The position numbers and the translations under genes were made by a program. A stretch of 64,000 nucleotides of DNA, taken from positions 5,078,087 to 5,142,086 of the forward strand of contig RPFO01000072.1 in the NCBI GenBank assembly GCA_009746045.1, in the 5' to 3' direction. Below, one piece after another: positions 39,901 through 48,811 of the stretch; the stretch's first letter is position 1, and the number at the start of each line of letters is the position of its first letter. The stretch comes from Mesostigma viride. Lineage: Eukaryota > Streptophyta > Mesostigmatophyceae > Mesostigmatales > Mesostigmataceae. The notes below the pieces were generated by a model. It saw nothing but the letters and a program-made list of their open reading frames with translations. It searched no databases and was not told where the DNA came from.

Positions 39901-42900
39901 CTGGCTGAGACGCGGTCCTGCGCAGCAGCGGCGGGGCATTGGAGATAAAAGTGTTAGGTAAAAAGAAGGAAAGAGAAGGGCACTAATGTTAAAGGGTGCG
40001 GTCACAAGCAGGTGAGGAAAGGGTTGGCGTGGGAAACTGAGCATAAACTGGCTGGATGCGGCACTACAGTGGAGAGGTGTATAATGGAGAGGTATACAGT
40101 GGAGAGGTGGATAGTGGGAGAGGGGTATAGCGGGAGGGCTAGTAAGAAAGTGCTGCCACATGAGTGCCTCAGCAGGCACATTGATAGAGGCAAACAGAAA
40201 CAAAGACTCGCGAGAGCAAGCTGCAAGTTATAGAGCATGCCCCCTGCTGCCTGCACACACCTCGCAGCCGGTTGTCTTGGCATGTCGTCAAAATCTTGCT
40301 GCCAGACAGCTGGCTCATTGTCCAGGCGCACAGGGCACAGGGCACAGGGCACAGGGCACAGGGCACAGGGCACAGGGCACACGGCACAGCGCACCGCGAG
40401 AGACTATCAGGCTCCCATCAGGGGCTAGGTACTGAAAATTGATAAAGCATAGATGCGACTTGAACAGGGTATCATACGAAAATCGTTTTAGAATCAAGAA
40501 TTGATAATGTTTCTAGTAAAGGTGTGCCTTGAACGGGATGCCACAACATACCATGCTCGTATCAAGGGTTACAAGCTGAGGGGCTTCAAAGAATACACTA
40601 CTATGTGCCTTGCGCGGTACCAGCGATGATGCCCATGCAAGCGCCCCAAAGATACTCCATGACCATGTACAAGCCAGCTTGTGCAACGGGTGATAATGAC
40701 GTGCACGTTGTGCCACCGTGCCACATGTCATGATCCCAGCGCTTGTGCGTGGCAGACCCTCCCTGTCTCTGGCGACACTCTCTGACATCGCACAAGACAA
40801 ACACGCCACGAGCGCGTGAGGTGCCAGTACATGACAAACACACCACGAGCGCGTGAGGTGGCCAGTACACAAAGTGACAAACTTTCCACGAGCGCGGCAG
40901 GTGCCAGTACACAAAGTTTGACAAACACGCCACGAGTGCGTGAGGTGCCAGTACACCGTGAGTGCCAGGACCCCCACCGGAGAGAACTCTGCGTTGTTGA
41001 CCACGCGCGGGTGCGCCAGGCTGGCCAGCACACACGACGAGTCGACGCCTCCGCCCCTGCCCACATTGTTGCCCACGTTGCCGCCCTTGCTGCTCGGGCC
41101 TGCGCCACTTGCATCTGCCCCCGACATCATGCGGATGTCGGACAGGCGAGCCTGCCGGGGAGGGAGGCAGCAAAGAAGCAGGAAACAAGAAACAAGGAAA
41201 ACAGGCAGGAAAACAGGCAGAACAAGGGAAGGCAGACCAGAAAAGTGAGGGGCAGTGAGTGGGGAACTTACAGCTGACGGGGAGGGAGAATGGGTCTGAG
41301 GGCAGGCAGCGATTGGATGGGGGCACAAAAGAAAAGGCGGCAGGTGCCGGCAAGAGAGGGGTCTAATCAGTCAATTAGTCATGGCTTCACTAAGCACAAC
41401 TATGCTTATCGAAGTTACATCCACGGGATCCCAGTAAGATCAAGTCCCGATCGGCCTTAAAGATGTCGTCATATTTGTGTCATGATTAGGGTGCCTTCAA
41501 CTTCCCCCCCCCCCCCCTCCAAAAAAAAAAGAAAGAATTGCCTATATAGTGTGCATTTCCCTTAAAAAATTATCCTTAAAGTTTGTTTTTTGGGGGGTTA
41601 TTCGGCATCATTATATGTAACATCCACCCCCGACTTGCCTGGTAGTCATTGCCGCACGTCAGCAGCAAGCTGTCATGCAGCGGGTGCGCGCACGTGCCCA
41701 CCACCTTGGTGCCCTTCTTGTGCAGAAGCACGCTGGTTACCGATTGGCTGCGACCGTTGGCTGTGCGGGGGTCAACGCTGGGGGTCGCAAAAAATAGGTT
41801 CGTGGACAGGGGGTGCGTGGACAGACTGGTTGAGTGGACAGGTGGTGTGGCGGGAGGGAGGGGTTGTTGCGGACGGGGAAGTGGCATACGTGCTAGAAGG
41901 TAGCTCACACATGCGGCAGTAGGAATATCGCTCACATGTATCCATGGATAGCTCACACATGCAGCAGTGCAAAACTATCTCAAATGCGCACAGAAATAGC
42001 TCACATGTGCAGCAGTACAAAGAGTAGCTCGAATGCCTACAAGAATAACTCGCATATGCACAGAAATAGCTCACATGTGCACGTAGCCGCGGTCATCCCC
42101 AGCAAACAACGCGTTGCGGTGGCCGCTGGCATCCAGGCCATATATCATCCGCCACGTGGATGGCCCCGCCCACCCGTCCGGGTTCAGGTCCAACAGCAGG
42201 CCGCCGTCACCGATCTCCAGATCCACCTGGAGGACGACACAGGGACCCACAGGTGTGTGTGGGGGGGGGGGGGCAACACAACAGGCAAGGGCAACACAAC
42301 AGAGCCAACGCCCCCTAACAAAAGTAACTGCACTTGTGACAACAGCAAACCGTGTGCATGATTCCAGATTGATTATGGGCCAGATTAAACCATTCCACGT
42401 ACATTACCCAGTATACCAGGTAGCGTGTTAGTTAACATTCCGCGCATTTGATTGATTAAATGGAACACTCGTTGCTGTCTTCCTTGGCACTAGCTGCATA
42501 ACATCGTACTCGCATATTGCACTGCACTACCCCTTCTACCAATAGGGTAATGATTCGCATTTCCTGGCCTAAGAATACGGACTGGCCGGATTGGCCTTAG
42601 TAGCATCCCATCGTGCACCTTTGCACCATGCTGCCCCGTGCGACGCATGCCCATAGCCCCACTATCTACGGAGAAAAGTGGTCATGCCTTCCCCAGCCGC
42701 AGACCGAACCATTTGACTCATTGTGAGCAGGTAGGACACCAGTTAAGTTTTAGTAGTACTATACATACTAGTCGTATATAGTAGTATATAGTAGTATATA
42801 GTAATATATAGTAGTATGTAGTAGTATATAGTAGTATATAGTAGTATATAGTAGTATATAGTAGTATATAGTATACTAATACGTAGTAGTGTATTAATTC

Positions 42901-43318
42901 AATCTTGTGACTGCATCGCAGAGCATAAATCCTTATCGAATGGAATTGACGATGGTGGGGTTGGATGGCTGAAAGGCCTACTAAAGACCTCGGGCGTGTA
43001 ATAGAAACACTGGTGGGAACCGCAATTGCATCGGACCTCTCCGTCCGCTTAGGCTGTAAATGTGCCGCAAAACCCGCCTTCAAATCCCCGGCCCTCACCT
43101 CCTTCATTCTTCCATCAATCCTATTCTCTGTCCTCACCTCTTTCATTTCCATCAAAACCTGCATCCTATTCTCTGTCCTCACCTCTTTCATTCTTCCATC
43201 AAAACCTGCATCCTATTCTCTGTCCTCACCTTCTTCATCGTGCCATCCCCGGATGCTGTGAAGAGCACCGCGTCCCCTGATGGAGAGCCCGGCATGAACC
43301 TGGGGGAGGCCAGAACAA

Positions 43319-43349
<31 letters not shown>

Positions 43350-46300
43350 GCAGTAATAACAATAATAATAACTATTATTGTTATGATAAGAAATTACTAG
43401 GAAAGGAAATGCCAAAATTAAAAGATGGCTTCAAACAAAGGATGCCAGAAATAAGGAGAGACACCCGAGAGAAAAGGATGTCTGACAGAAGAGGATAGAA
43501 GCCGAGCCAGAACTAAAACAGGAAGGCAGAAAGCTGCCAGAATAGGAGGAGGATAAGAAAAGAATCAGGAACAAGAACAGGAACAGAATAGGAACAGCCC
43601 CTAAAGGAAAGGAGACCATAGACCATGTAACCCCCCAAAAGAAACGGCAAGAGGAGACACCACATGAGGGGCGCGAAGGCGCCACCCGTTATACTAGAGG
43701 GTGCTCAAGGAAAGGGATGCACAGGAAAAAGAAAAAACTAAAAGGAAGCCTTAAAAAAAACAAGGGAAGTGCTGCTAGGGGGGTCAGGGGCAGCAGGGCT
43801 GTAACGGATCAGCATAGCCAACCACAGAAGAAACTGAATAGGAACTCTTAGAAGAGGAAGGCAGCGCTACTGGGGGGGGCAGGGGCAGCGGGGCGGTGAC
43901 GGATGAGTGTAGCCAACCAGGTGCCGCTCCGGCACTCCTTGCTTCCAGCTAACGTATGTGGTGAATGTTTCGAGGGTGATGTTCCGCGGACATCTGCCAA
44001 ATCGCGCTTCTAGAGCAGTCTAGACTTCAAGTGTGGCAGCGGACCGCGAGTAGAGCAATCGGGTGGTCAAGCGAGGCTGCACCCCAGTCTTCCTATACCC
44101 CATTAATCATTTCAACATGTCGATGCTCGTCTCCAAACTGATCACTGTGTGCTGTCTTTAAGAGCAAGACATCACTGACACCAACAAGCAATATGGTACG
44201 CCATCTCATTTTCAGCCATCTCACTGCACGTTGCGTAGAAAACTAATAGCTATTATTATACTGTATCTTATAACAGTCCTGCTCGTTTCCAGGCATGTTA
44301 CCGATTGTTGGGTACCAAGCACGAGTGCACCTATGGGCTGATTCACATCTCCTGAACCTAATGTACCTGCGCATCCCCAGCCAACTCTCACCTCATGTTG
44401 GCGATGAAGCACGGGTGCTCATCTCACCTCATGTTGTTGATGAAGCACGAGTGCACCTGGTGAACCGTTTTATCGAAAACCTTCTCGTGGTTCCAGATGC
44501 CTAGCTGGCCGCGCTGTGGGGCGCAAGGGCCCAAAAGCAAAACCCACAGGGGGCAAAGAGGCAAGAGAAAGGGCAACACAAGTGCAAAACGACAGTGTTT
44601 TGTCTAATTATTTAATGCCCGTCCGGCCGCGGTGGTGCCCACCGGGCACGACTCGTGAGTGCATCAAGGGTTCCTGCATGGAGGTGGCGCCACGTGCCGA
44701 GCTGGCGACGATATTGTGGCTTTTGAACTTGGAAATATGCAACGCGGCCCCCGGCCAACCCCCCTCTGAAAATACTGTCAAAGCAAGACAGTAAGGGCAA
44801 GCAAACCCTCCCCTCCTTTCGCCATCTTCTCCCCCCATTAGTCACTTCACGTCATTCCCCCCAAACCTCCACTCCCCCCCCCCATATCTCCACCCACTGC
44901 CTACCTTGTCCGCCGAGAGCGTGATGCAGTCCCTGCCAGGGTGGAACTCCAGTGCGGTGACCCTCCGCCCATGCAGCTTGATGATGGCCGCATCCACCCG
45001 CGTGGGCAGTCGGTGGTAGAGCCCGAGCGCTTGCCCCTTGACTTTTTTACCTAGCAGCTCGCGCCCTCGTACGAGGCCCAGCACCGCGTTACCCCGGCCC
45101 TTGGAAGGGGAGGGGGACGCCCCGCTGTTGGTGCTGGAGGAAGCGTGGGAGCCGGATTTGAAAGGGCAGGTCATCGTCGTGTGGCCTGTTGTGTGTGTGT
45201 GTGTGCACGTGCGTGTGTGATACAGAAGAGAGGGGGGGGGGGGGTTGTGTGTTGTGTGAATGTGTGTGTGAGTGCCTGGGGGTGCTTGGGGGTGCATTTG
45301 TCGTGTGCACGTGTACGGTGTTAAGAGGATTACCGTGCCAGGAAAAGGACCGCCCGTGCGTCAGCATGACGCATGCAAACCAGGGGGGAAGTGATTATGA
45401 TAACATGCTTGTTAATAGCGTTTGCTGACACACACCGAGGCTAGAGTGTATTTATATACCTCGGTGGTTGAAAAACACCGAGGCTAGAACAAACTAGCGG
45501 ACAAACACCCAGGCTAGTATGTACAACCCCTGGCAGATGAGCGGGATGGGTCTCGTGGCGAACCAGCCATCCACGTACAAGACAGGGAGGAAGGCGACAC
45601 GAGGACGGGCAGCCATGGCATCCATGGCATGCCAGCACCAAGCCGACACGAGGGAGCTGCTGACATGGAGCAAGCAGGAATTGCATGTCGGAGCTAGCTG
45701 TGTAGCCACGACAATGTGCCACGTGTGCAAAAAGTACACTTTATACTTTGCTGGTTTGTTTTCGTACCCTACAAATCACCAATCTGCTCCACGAGATTCA
45801 TATTGACTTTGAAAGGATCATCCACCCGCCCGCTTGCACAGGTAGCAGGGCCAGTTGGGGCAGTAGAAGTCCTTGGTATAAACGAAACAGCAATCGATAT
45901 ACTTTCAGAGGGCGGCCACTTATCAAGCCGTATGATACTTTGGATAACCCACCCGGCAGCTTGCACAGGTAGCAGGGCCGGTTGGGGCAGTCCACATACA
46001 CTGCGCCCACAAACCCCGCCGTGTGGCCCGTCTTCCCACAGACCTGCCCAGGGAAGCCGAGGCAAAAAAACGAAAAGGGAGGCAACGGCAAGAAAGGAGG
46101 CATACCCAACAAAGGGAAGCGTAGCTGAGGCAGAACAAAAGTGACAGCAAAGACATGACACGAAATCAAGCCAAGAAAAAGGCGTCGAACCGATGGCACC
46201 CGCACTGGCGGACATTAAACTATGATTGATATTAGTCAGTTGCCTCTTTAGGGATTTTTGGCCACTGCTGGCCATGCAGTCACCACACCCAGAGAGTCAT

Positions 46301-48101
46301 GCTGATTGCTGTCACCCGCCAACCCTACAGCACCCCTTGCAGCCACCCACGCAACCATCCTTGTAGCCACCCACTGACACGCACACAGCCAAACATGTAG
46401 CTGTGGGAAATTGACACATGCTGACCCCATAACCACAGTTGAGAGCCACAATATTCTGTACCACAGGTTAGAGGACCGCAAAACTTTGCAGCCCACCTGC
46501 TTCTTCGGCCTTTTAATATATCACATGAACAAAACAACACTCGGTAGCCCCTGGTCAAGGGGTGAGACAGCCACCGTTTTAAAGCGCAAGACCTTGCATC
46601 CCAGCTTTTCCTTCAGCCTTCACATCCATCAACACAAACGTAGCCCCTGATCGCAATTGAACCAGCAACTCACAACTTGTACTTTATAATATGACATACC
46701 TGTGCCTTGCCACCCAGCTCTCTACAGCCTTAGACTTGAACCAAAGGCCTGAACCAAACAAAATAGGTACGTCCATAGCCCCTGACCACAGTTTACAAAA
46801 CTTACAATAAAATATGAAATACCCTACCTTGCAGCCCAGTTTCTTCTTCAGGCTCAAGCTGAGCGGCTTGCGAGCCACAGGCGTGCTGGACCCTGCAACT
46901 CCTCCCTGGCCACTCGCCACCTGGCCATTTCCCCCGCCGCTCCTCTTTGTTCCCCGCCTTTCCCCTCTCCCTCCTCCTCCTGCTCCTTCCTCTTCCTCTT
47001 CCTCTTCCCCTTCGCTCCCCTCTTCCTCTACATCTGTATCCGCCTCCCCCCCCCCTCTCCCCCTCCTCCTCCTCCTCCTCCTCCTCTTCCTCTCCCTGGT
47101 CGTCCGCCCTCCCCGCCCCCTCCCTCTCCCGTGCGTCCTCTACCCCTGTGTCTGTGTCAAAGTCCTCCCCTTCATCTGAGCTCTCCGACTCGGAAAAGTC
47201 ACTTTCCGCCTCACGAAGGCACACCCGGGGCACCTGGGCGGCAGGTGAAGAGAAGAAGAAGAAAAGAGAGAGGCCAATTTATAGGGCCAGTGGTAGTGGA
47301 GCGGCAGGGAAGAACAGAGACCGAAGAAAGAAAGAGGGGCAGAGAGGGGCGTGATAGTGTGGGGTGATGGGGCAGGGGGCAGGGGGGCCATCTGGGTAGG
47401 CTCAGCTCACCCTGCCACGTATCATCTCAAAATAACAATGGAAAGAATAGCAGACAACCGTCAACATTTTGGTGACATGAGAGCAAGAGCACAGGTGCCA
47501 CACAGGACTTTCCCTTCTTCTCCCCTCACCCCCCACTCCACCACCTCCCCCTTCCTCGCAGCCACCAAGGCCCCACCAACCCACCCAACAGGAAAAAGTG
47601 GCAAGAAAACTCTATCTATGGAATGGCTCACATCATTCTGAATTGCTTTACAACTACGCTGAAGCAGTAATGCACTTCTCTACACAACATCCTGGAATCC
47701 CGCCCACTAATACAAGGGACGGATATGCTTGAACCAAGCAGAGGAACACTAACATGTGCCACAACCATGCTCCAAAACCTCGTGGTAGGCTAATTTTAAT
47801 AGCGCATTGCTAAGCCTTGACCTCATGCTTGTCCACTTGCATGAATTACAAAACCTTACATAAATAAACAGCATACTGATATGCGTGCAGTTCCAGCCCA
47901 CGTATATTCATAAGTCATACATCTCAGGGCGGCCACATTGTACCCACAGAGGCCAAAGCTTGAGAATGTAACCCTAACTACTCCGTTTGTGACAAATGTG
48001 ACCAGTTGCGGCGGGTCTAGCAGCTTCAACGAAGTTATCCCCGCGCATCATGGACATCAGAAGCAGGCAAAACTCACATTTCGTGACGAACGCCTTGACA
48101 T
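33991..48101 (-). CDS. DDB2: DDB2: UV-damaged-DNA-binding protein 2, WD40 subunit with plant-type zinc knuckle
   Basis: Minus-strand exons: 48101-48078 (provisional), 47233-46828, 46043-45953, 45185-44905, 44513-44428, 43299-43230, 42226-42075, 41777-41639, 41151-40978, 40309-40261, 38869-38763, 38396-38312, 36669-36558, 35178-35091, 34197-33991 (stop TAG). Splice phases agree at every junction. The protein is about 690 residues. It has an acidic N-terminus, a zinc knuckle with C-x2-C-like spacing ([34 protein letters not shown]), then the WD40 domain. Diagnostic pieces are [76 protein letters not shown] and [24 protein letters not shown] Lys/Asp-rich tail ends it. These match plant DDB2, which recognises UV photolesions in the nucleus as part of DDB1-CUL4 for global-genome nucleotide excision repair. 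One donor is GC (41639/41638). A C-run at 47046-47055 causes a 1-bp frame slip. Exon 1 is a guess from ATG, phase and a gtgagt donor. Confidence 0.92.
35254..36211 (+). repeat. Evolving pentanucleotide satellite: CCCAA, CCCAG, CCCGG, CCCCG, CCCGA, CCAAA
   Basis: About 950 bp of 5-bp units in a DDB2 intron (between exons 36669-36558 and 35178-35091). The unit changes in blocks while the 5-bp period largely persists, with 4-bp slips inside the CCCCG block. The minus strand is extremely G-rich. Long ORFs here are artefacts. Confidence 0.98.
36240..36565 (-). repeat. Repeated 5' splice junction of the DDB2 exon ending at 36558
   Basis: On the minus strand, TCACGGGCAGCTCCCG/gtacgggggtgg recurs 80 bp downstream as TCACATGCAGCTCACG/gtacagtggtgg (boundary 36478). 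Weaker copies CAACTCACG/gt(c/t)c lie at about 36306 and 36248. Confidence 0.65.
37686..38330 (-). repeat. Dispersed copies of the DDB2 splice junction at 38312
   Basis: The exon end and donor CTGCACCCGGTGGATATCTTCG/gtgagg (minus) has relatives at 38211-38240 (GCACCCAGTGGATGTATCT) and at 37686-37716 (CTGCACCCGGTGCATACCTTGG/gtgag). The second copy lies about 600 bp away on the far side of a SINE, so later insertions may have spread an originally tighter array. Confidence 0.6.
37909..38101 (+). mobile_element. tRNA-derived SINE, copy 1
   Basis: It has an A-box-like tagcttgggatgcc, then a B-box-like tgttcgaatcc about 70 bases later, and a shared 3' body ending ttgacaatat. The same order is found at 62993-63153 and 63559-63769. 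The Pol III promoter geometry and lack of a clean tRNA fold indicate a tRNA-derived SINE. It sits antisense in a DDB2 intron. Confidence 0.75.
38385..38525 (-). repeat. Duplicated 3' splice site and exon start of the DDB2 exon at 38396
   Basis: The acceptor and exon start tctccag/GACCCCAACGAGGATCTGTT is preceded 113 bp upstream by tcgccag/GACGCCAACAAGGATCTGTT (start 38509). The copy keeps an open frame ([10 protein letters not shown] versus [10 protein letters not shown]), so it could act as a cryptic exon start. Confidence 0.75.
40320..40384 (+). repeat. 7-bp microsatellite (GGGCACA)n
   Basis: About eight units lie immediately upstream (on the minus strand) of the short DDB2 exon 40309-40261. 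Confidence 0.9.
40795..40978 (-). repeat. About 40-bp tandem repeats starting at a DDB2 donor
   Basis: Directly after the donor at 40978 (minus), four units of tactggcacctcacgc-ctcgtgg-gtgtttgtca follow. The first intron bases (gtcctggcactcacg) resemble the unit start, so the array appears seeded from the intron's 5' end. Confidence 0.65.
41895..42080 (-). repeat. About seven copies of a DDB2 5' splice junction
   Basis: GTGCACAT/gtgagctatttctgtg at 42075 is followed on the minus strand by copies such as TGCATAT/gcgagtta, GCATT/cgagctac, CTGCACAT/gtgagctatttctgtg, GCGCATT/tgagatag, GCATGT/gtgagctatcc and GCATGT/gtgagctacc. Several keep GTGAG. Confidence 0.75.
42760..42890 (+). repeat. AT-rich repeat (TAGTATA)n
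   Basis: About 16 imperfect units form the array, followed at 42900-42960 by a degenerate LINE 3'-end fragment (gtgactgcatcgcagagcat). It is intronic in DDB2. Confidence 0.85.
43080..43235 (-). repeat. Four copies of a DDB2 5' splice junction
   Basis: The exon end ATGAAGAAG/gtgaggacagagaat (43230) is repeated on the minus strand with exon-end positions 43183, 43138 and 43099. Each copy carries gatggaa(g)a-atgaa-gag/gtgagg, and two keep the following gacagagaatagg. Every copy retains a consensus donor. Confidence 0.85.
44300..44440 (-). repeat. Two to three copies of a DDB2 5' splice junction
   Basis: GTGCTTCATCAACAACATGAG/gtgagatg at 44428 is repeated 36 bp on as GTGCTTCATCGCCAACATGAG/gtgagagt (44392). 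A weak third relative (gtgcactcgtgcttgg) lies near 44308-44330. Confidence 0.8.
45820..45985 (-). repeat. Duplicated 5' splice junction of the DDB2 zinc-knuckle exon
   Basis: About 45 bp covering the exon end (CTGCCCCAAC-GGCCCTGCTA...) and the donor at 45953 recurs 127 bp downstream, with boundary near 45826. The copy retains 19 of the last about 20 exon bases before the terminal codons and the ggatcatc/ggttatcc intron start. Confidence 0.85.
46480..46850 (-). repeat. Four copies of a DDB2 5' splice junction, periods 99-123 bp
   Basis: AAACTGGGCTGCAAG/gtagggta (46828) is echoed at about 46705 (GCTGGGTGGCAAG), 46593 (AGCTGGGATGCAAG/gtcttg) and 46494 (AGGTGGGCTGCAAAG). Each copy is followed about 60 bases later by a gatcaggggcta-like intron block. 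Whole units of exon end plus intron start were multiplied. Confidence 0.75.
47046..47055 (-). other. DDB2: Frame slip in DDB2 at a 10-C homopolymer
   Basis: The frame entering at 47233 ([13 protein letters not shown]...) and the frame leaving at 46828 (...LKKKLGCK) differ by one base. Both are acidic and protein-like on their own sides of this run, and removing one base makes the total coding length divisible by three. Sequencing error or a real polymorphism are both possible. Confidence 0.6.
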
Positions 48102-48811
48102 TCGCCGAAAAACGATTGCGGAATCTAAATGCAAAAAAGTTACCTACTCCCTCAACTTGTGGCGCGCAGCTCGAAAACAATATCTCTAACTCCGATGGCC
48201 AGCATCAGCTCACCAAATTTCTGCATGCCCTGGAAAGAATTCCAGCTTTATTACAGGGTGTCGCGCGGAAACGTGGGCAAGGTATCCTCACTACTTACTA
48301 AGTCGGTTTGTGCTGGGCGTGGTGGCCATCGTCGACGCTGGAGCTCGTGCCACGTATCCACCTCACCGCCGTGTTCAGGAATTTTGCTGTAGACACTAGA
48401 CAAAGCCCTGGCAAGCATACAAGCAGGAGCTCAAGCAGGACATTTCGCGGGAAACCTGAGAGCGCGGCGCGCCAGTTCCACGAGTGAGTGTGTAGACCGT
48501 AGAGTGTAGAATTGGTTTCCCGCGCAGCTTCCCGCGCAAAATTTCAGCCCGGGCAGCTACTGTACAGACCTACAGTAGGTGTTTTGCGCTTATCGACGTG
48601 CACGCAGCGTGCAGCGATTGCCTTTCGCGAAAAAGATCGTTGCGTGCATCGGTCGATCGGCGCAAATTTCGGAAGCATATGATGATTCCGTAACGCGCAT
48701 GCGTAAAAAAGTTCCTTCTCGGTTGCAGTGACGAATTGTAACAATTCCTTTCGTTTTCAATTCCGATCTTTTTCGTTGTTCCCATTAACCCATCATCGAC
48801 TGGCTGGTTAA
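48102..48811. promoter_or_regulatory. Divergent promoter of DDB2 and the SYLF gene with E2F-like sites
   Basis: About 0.7 kb separates the two start codons. It contains TTTCGCGGGAAA (48443-48454, a palindromic E2F/DP consensus), TTTCCCGCGC (48516-48525) and CTTCCCGCGC (48528-48537). E2F control of DNA-repair genes, including DDB2, is established in other eukaryotes. Use here is inferred from sequence. No clear TATA box was seen. Confidence 0.5.
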
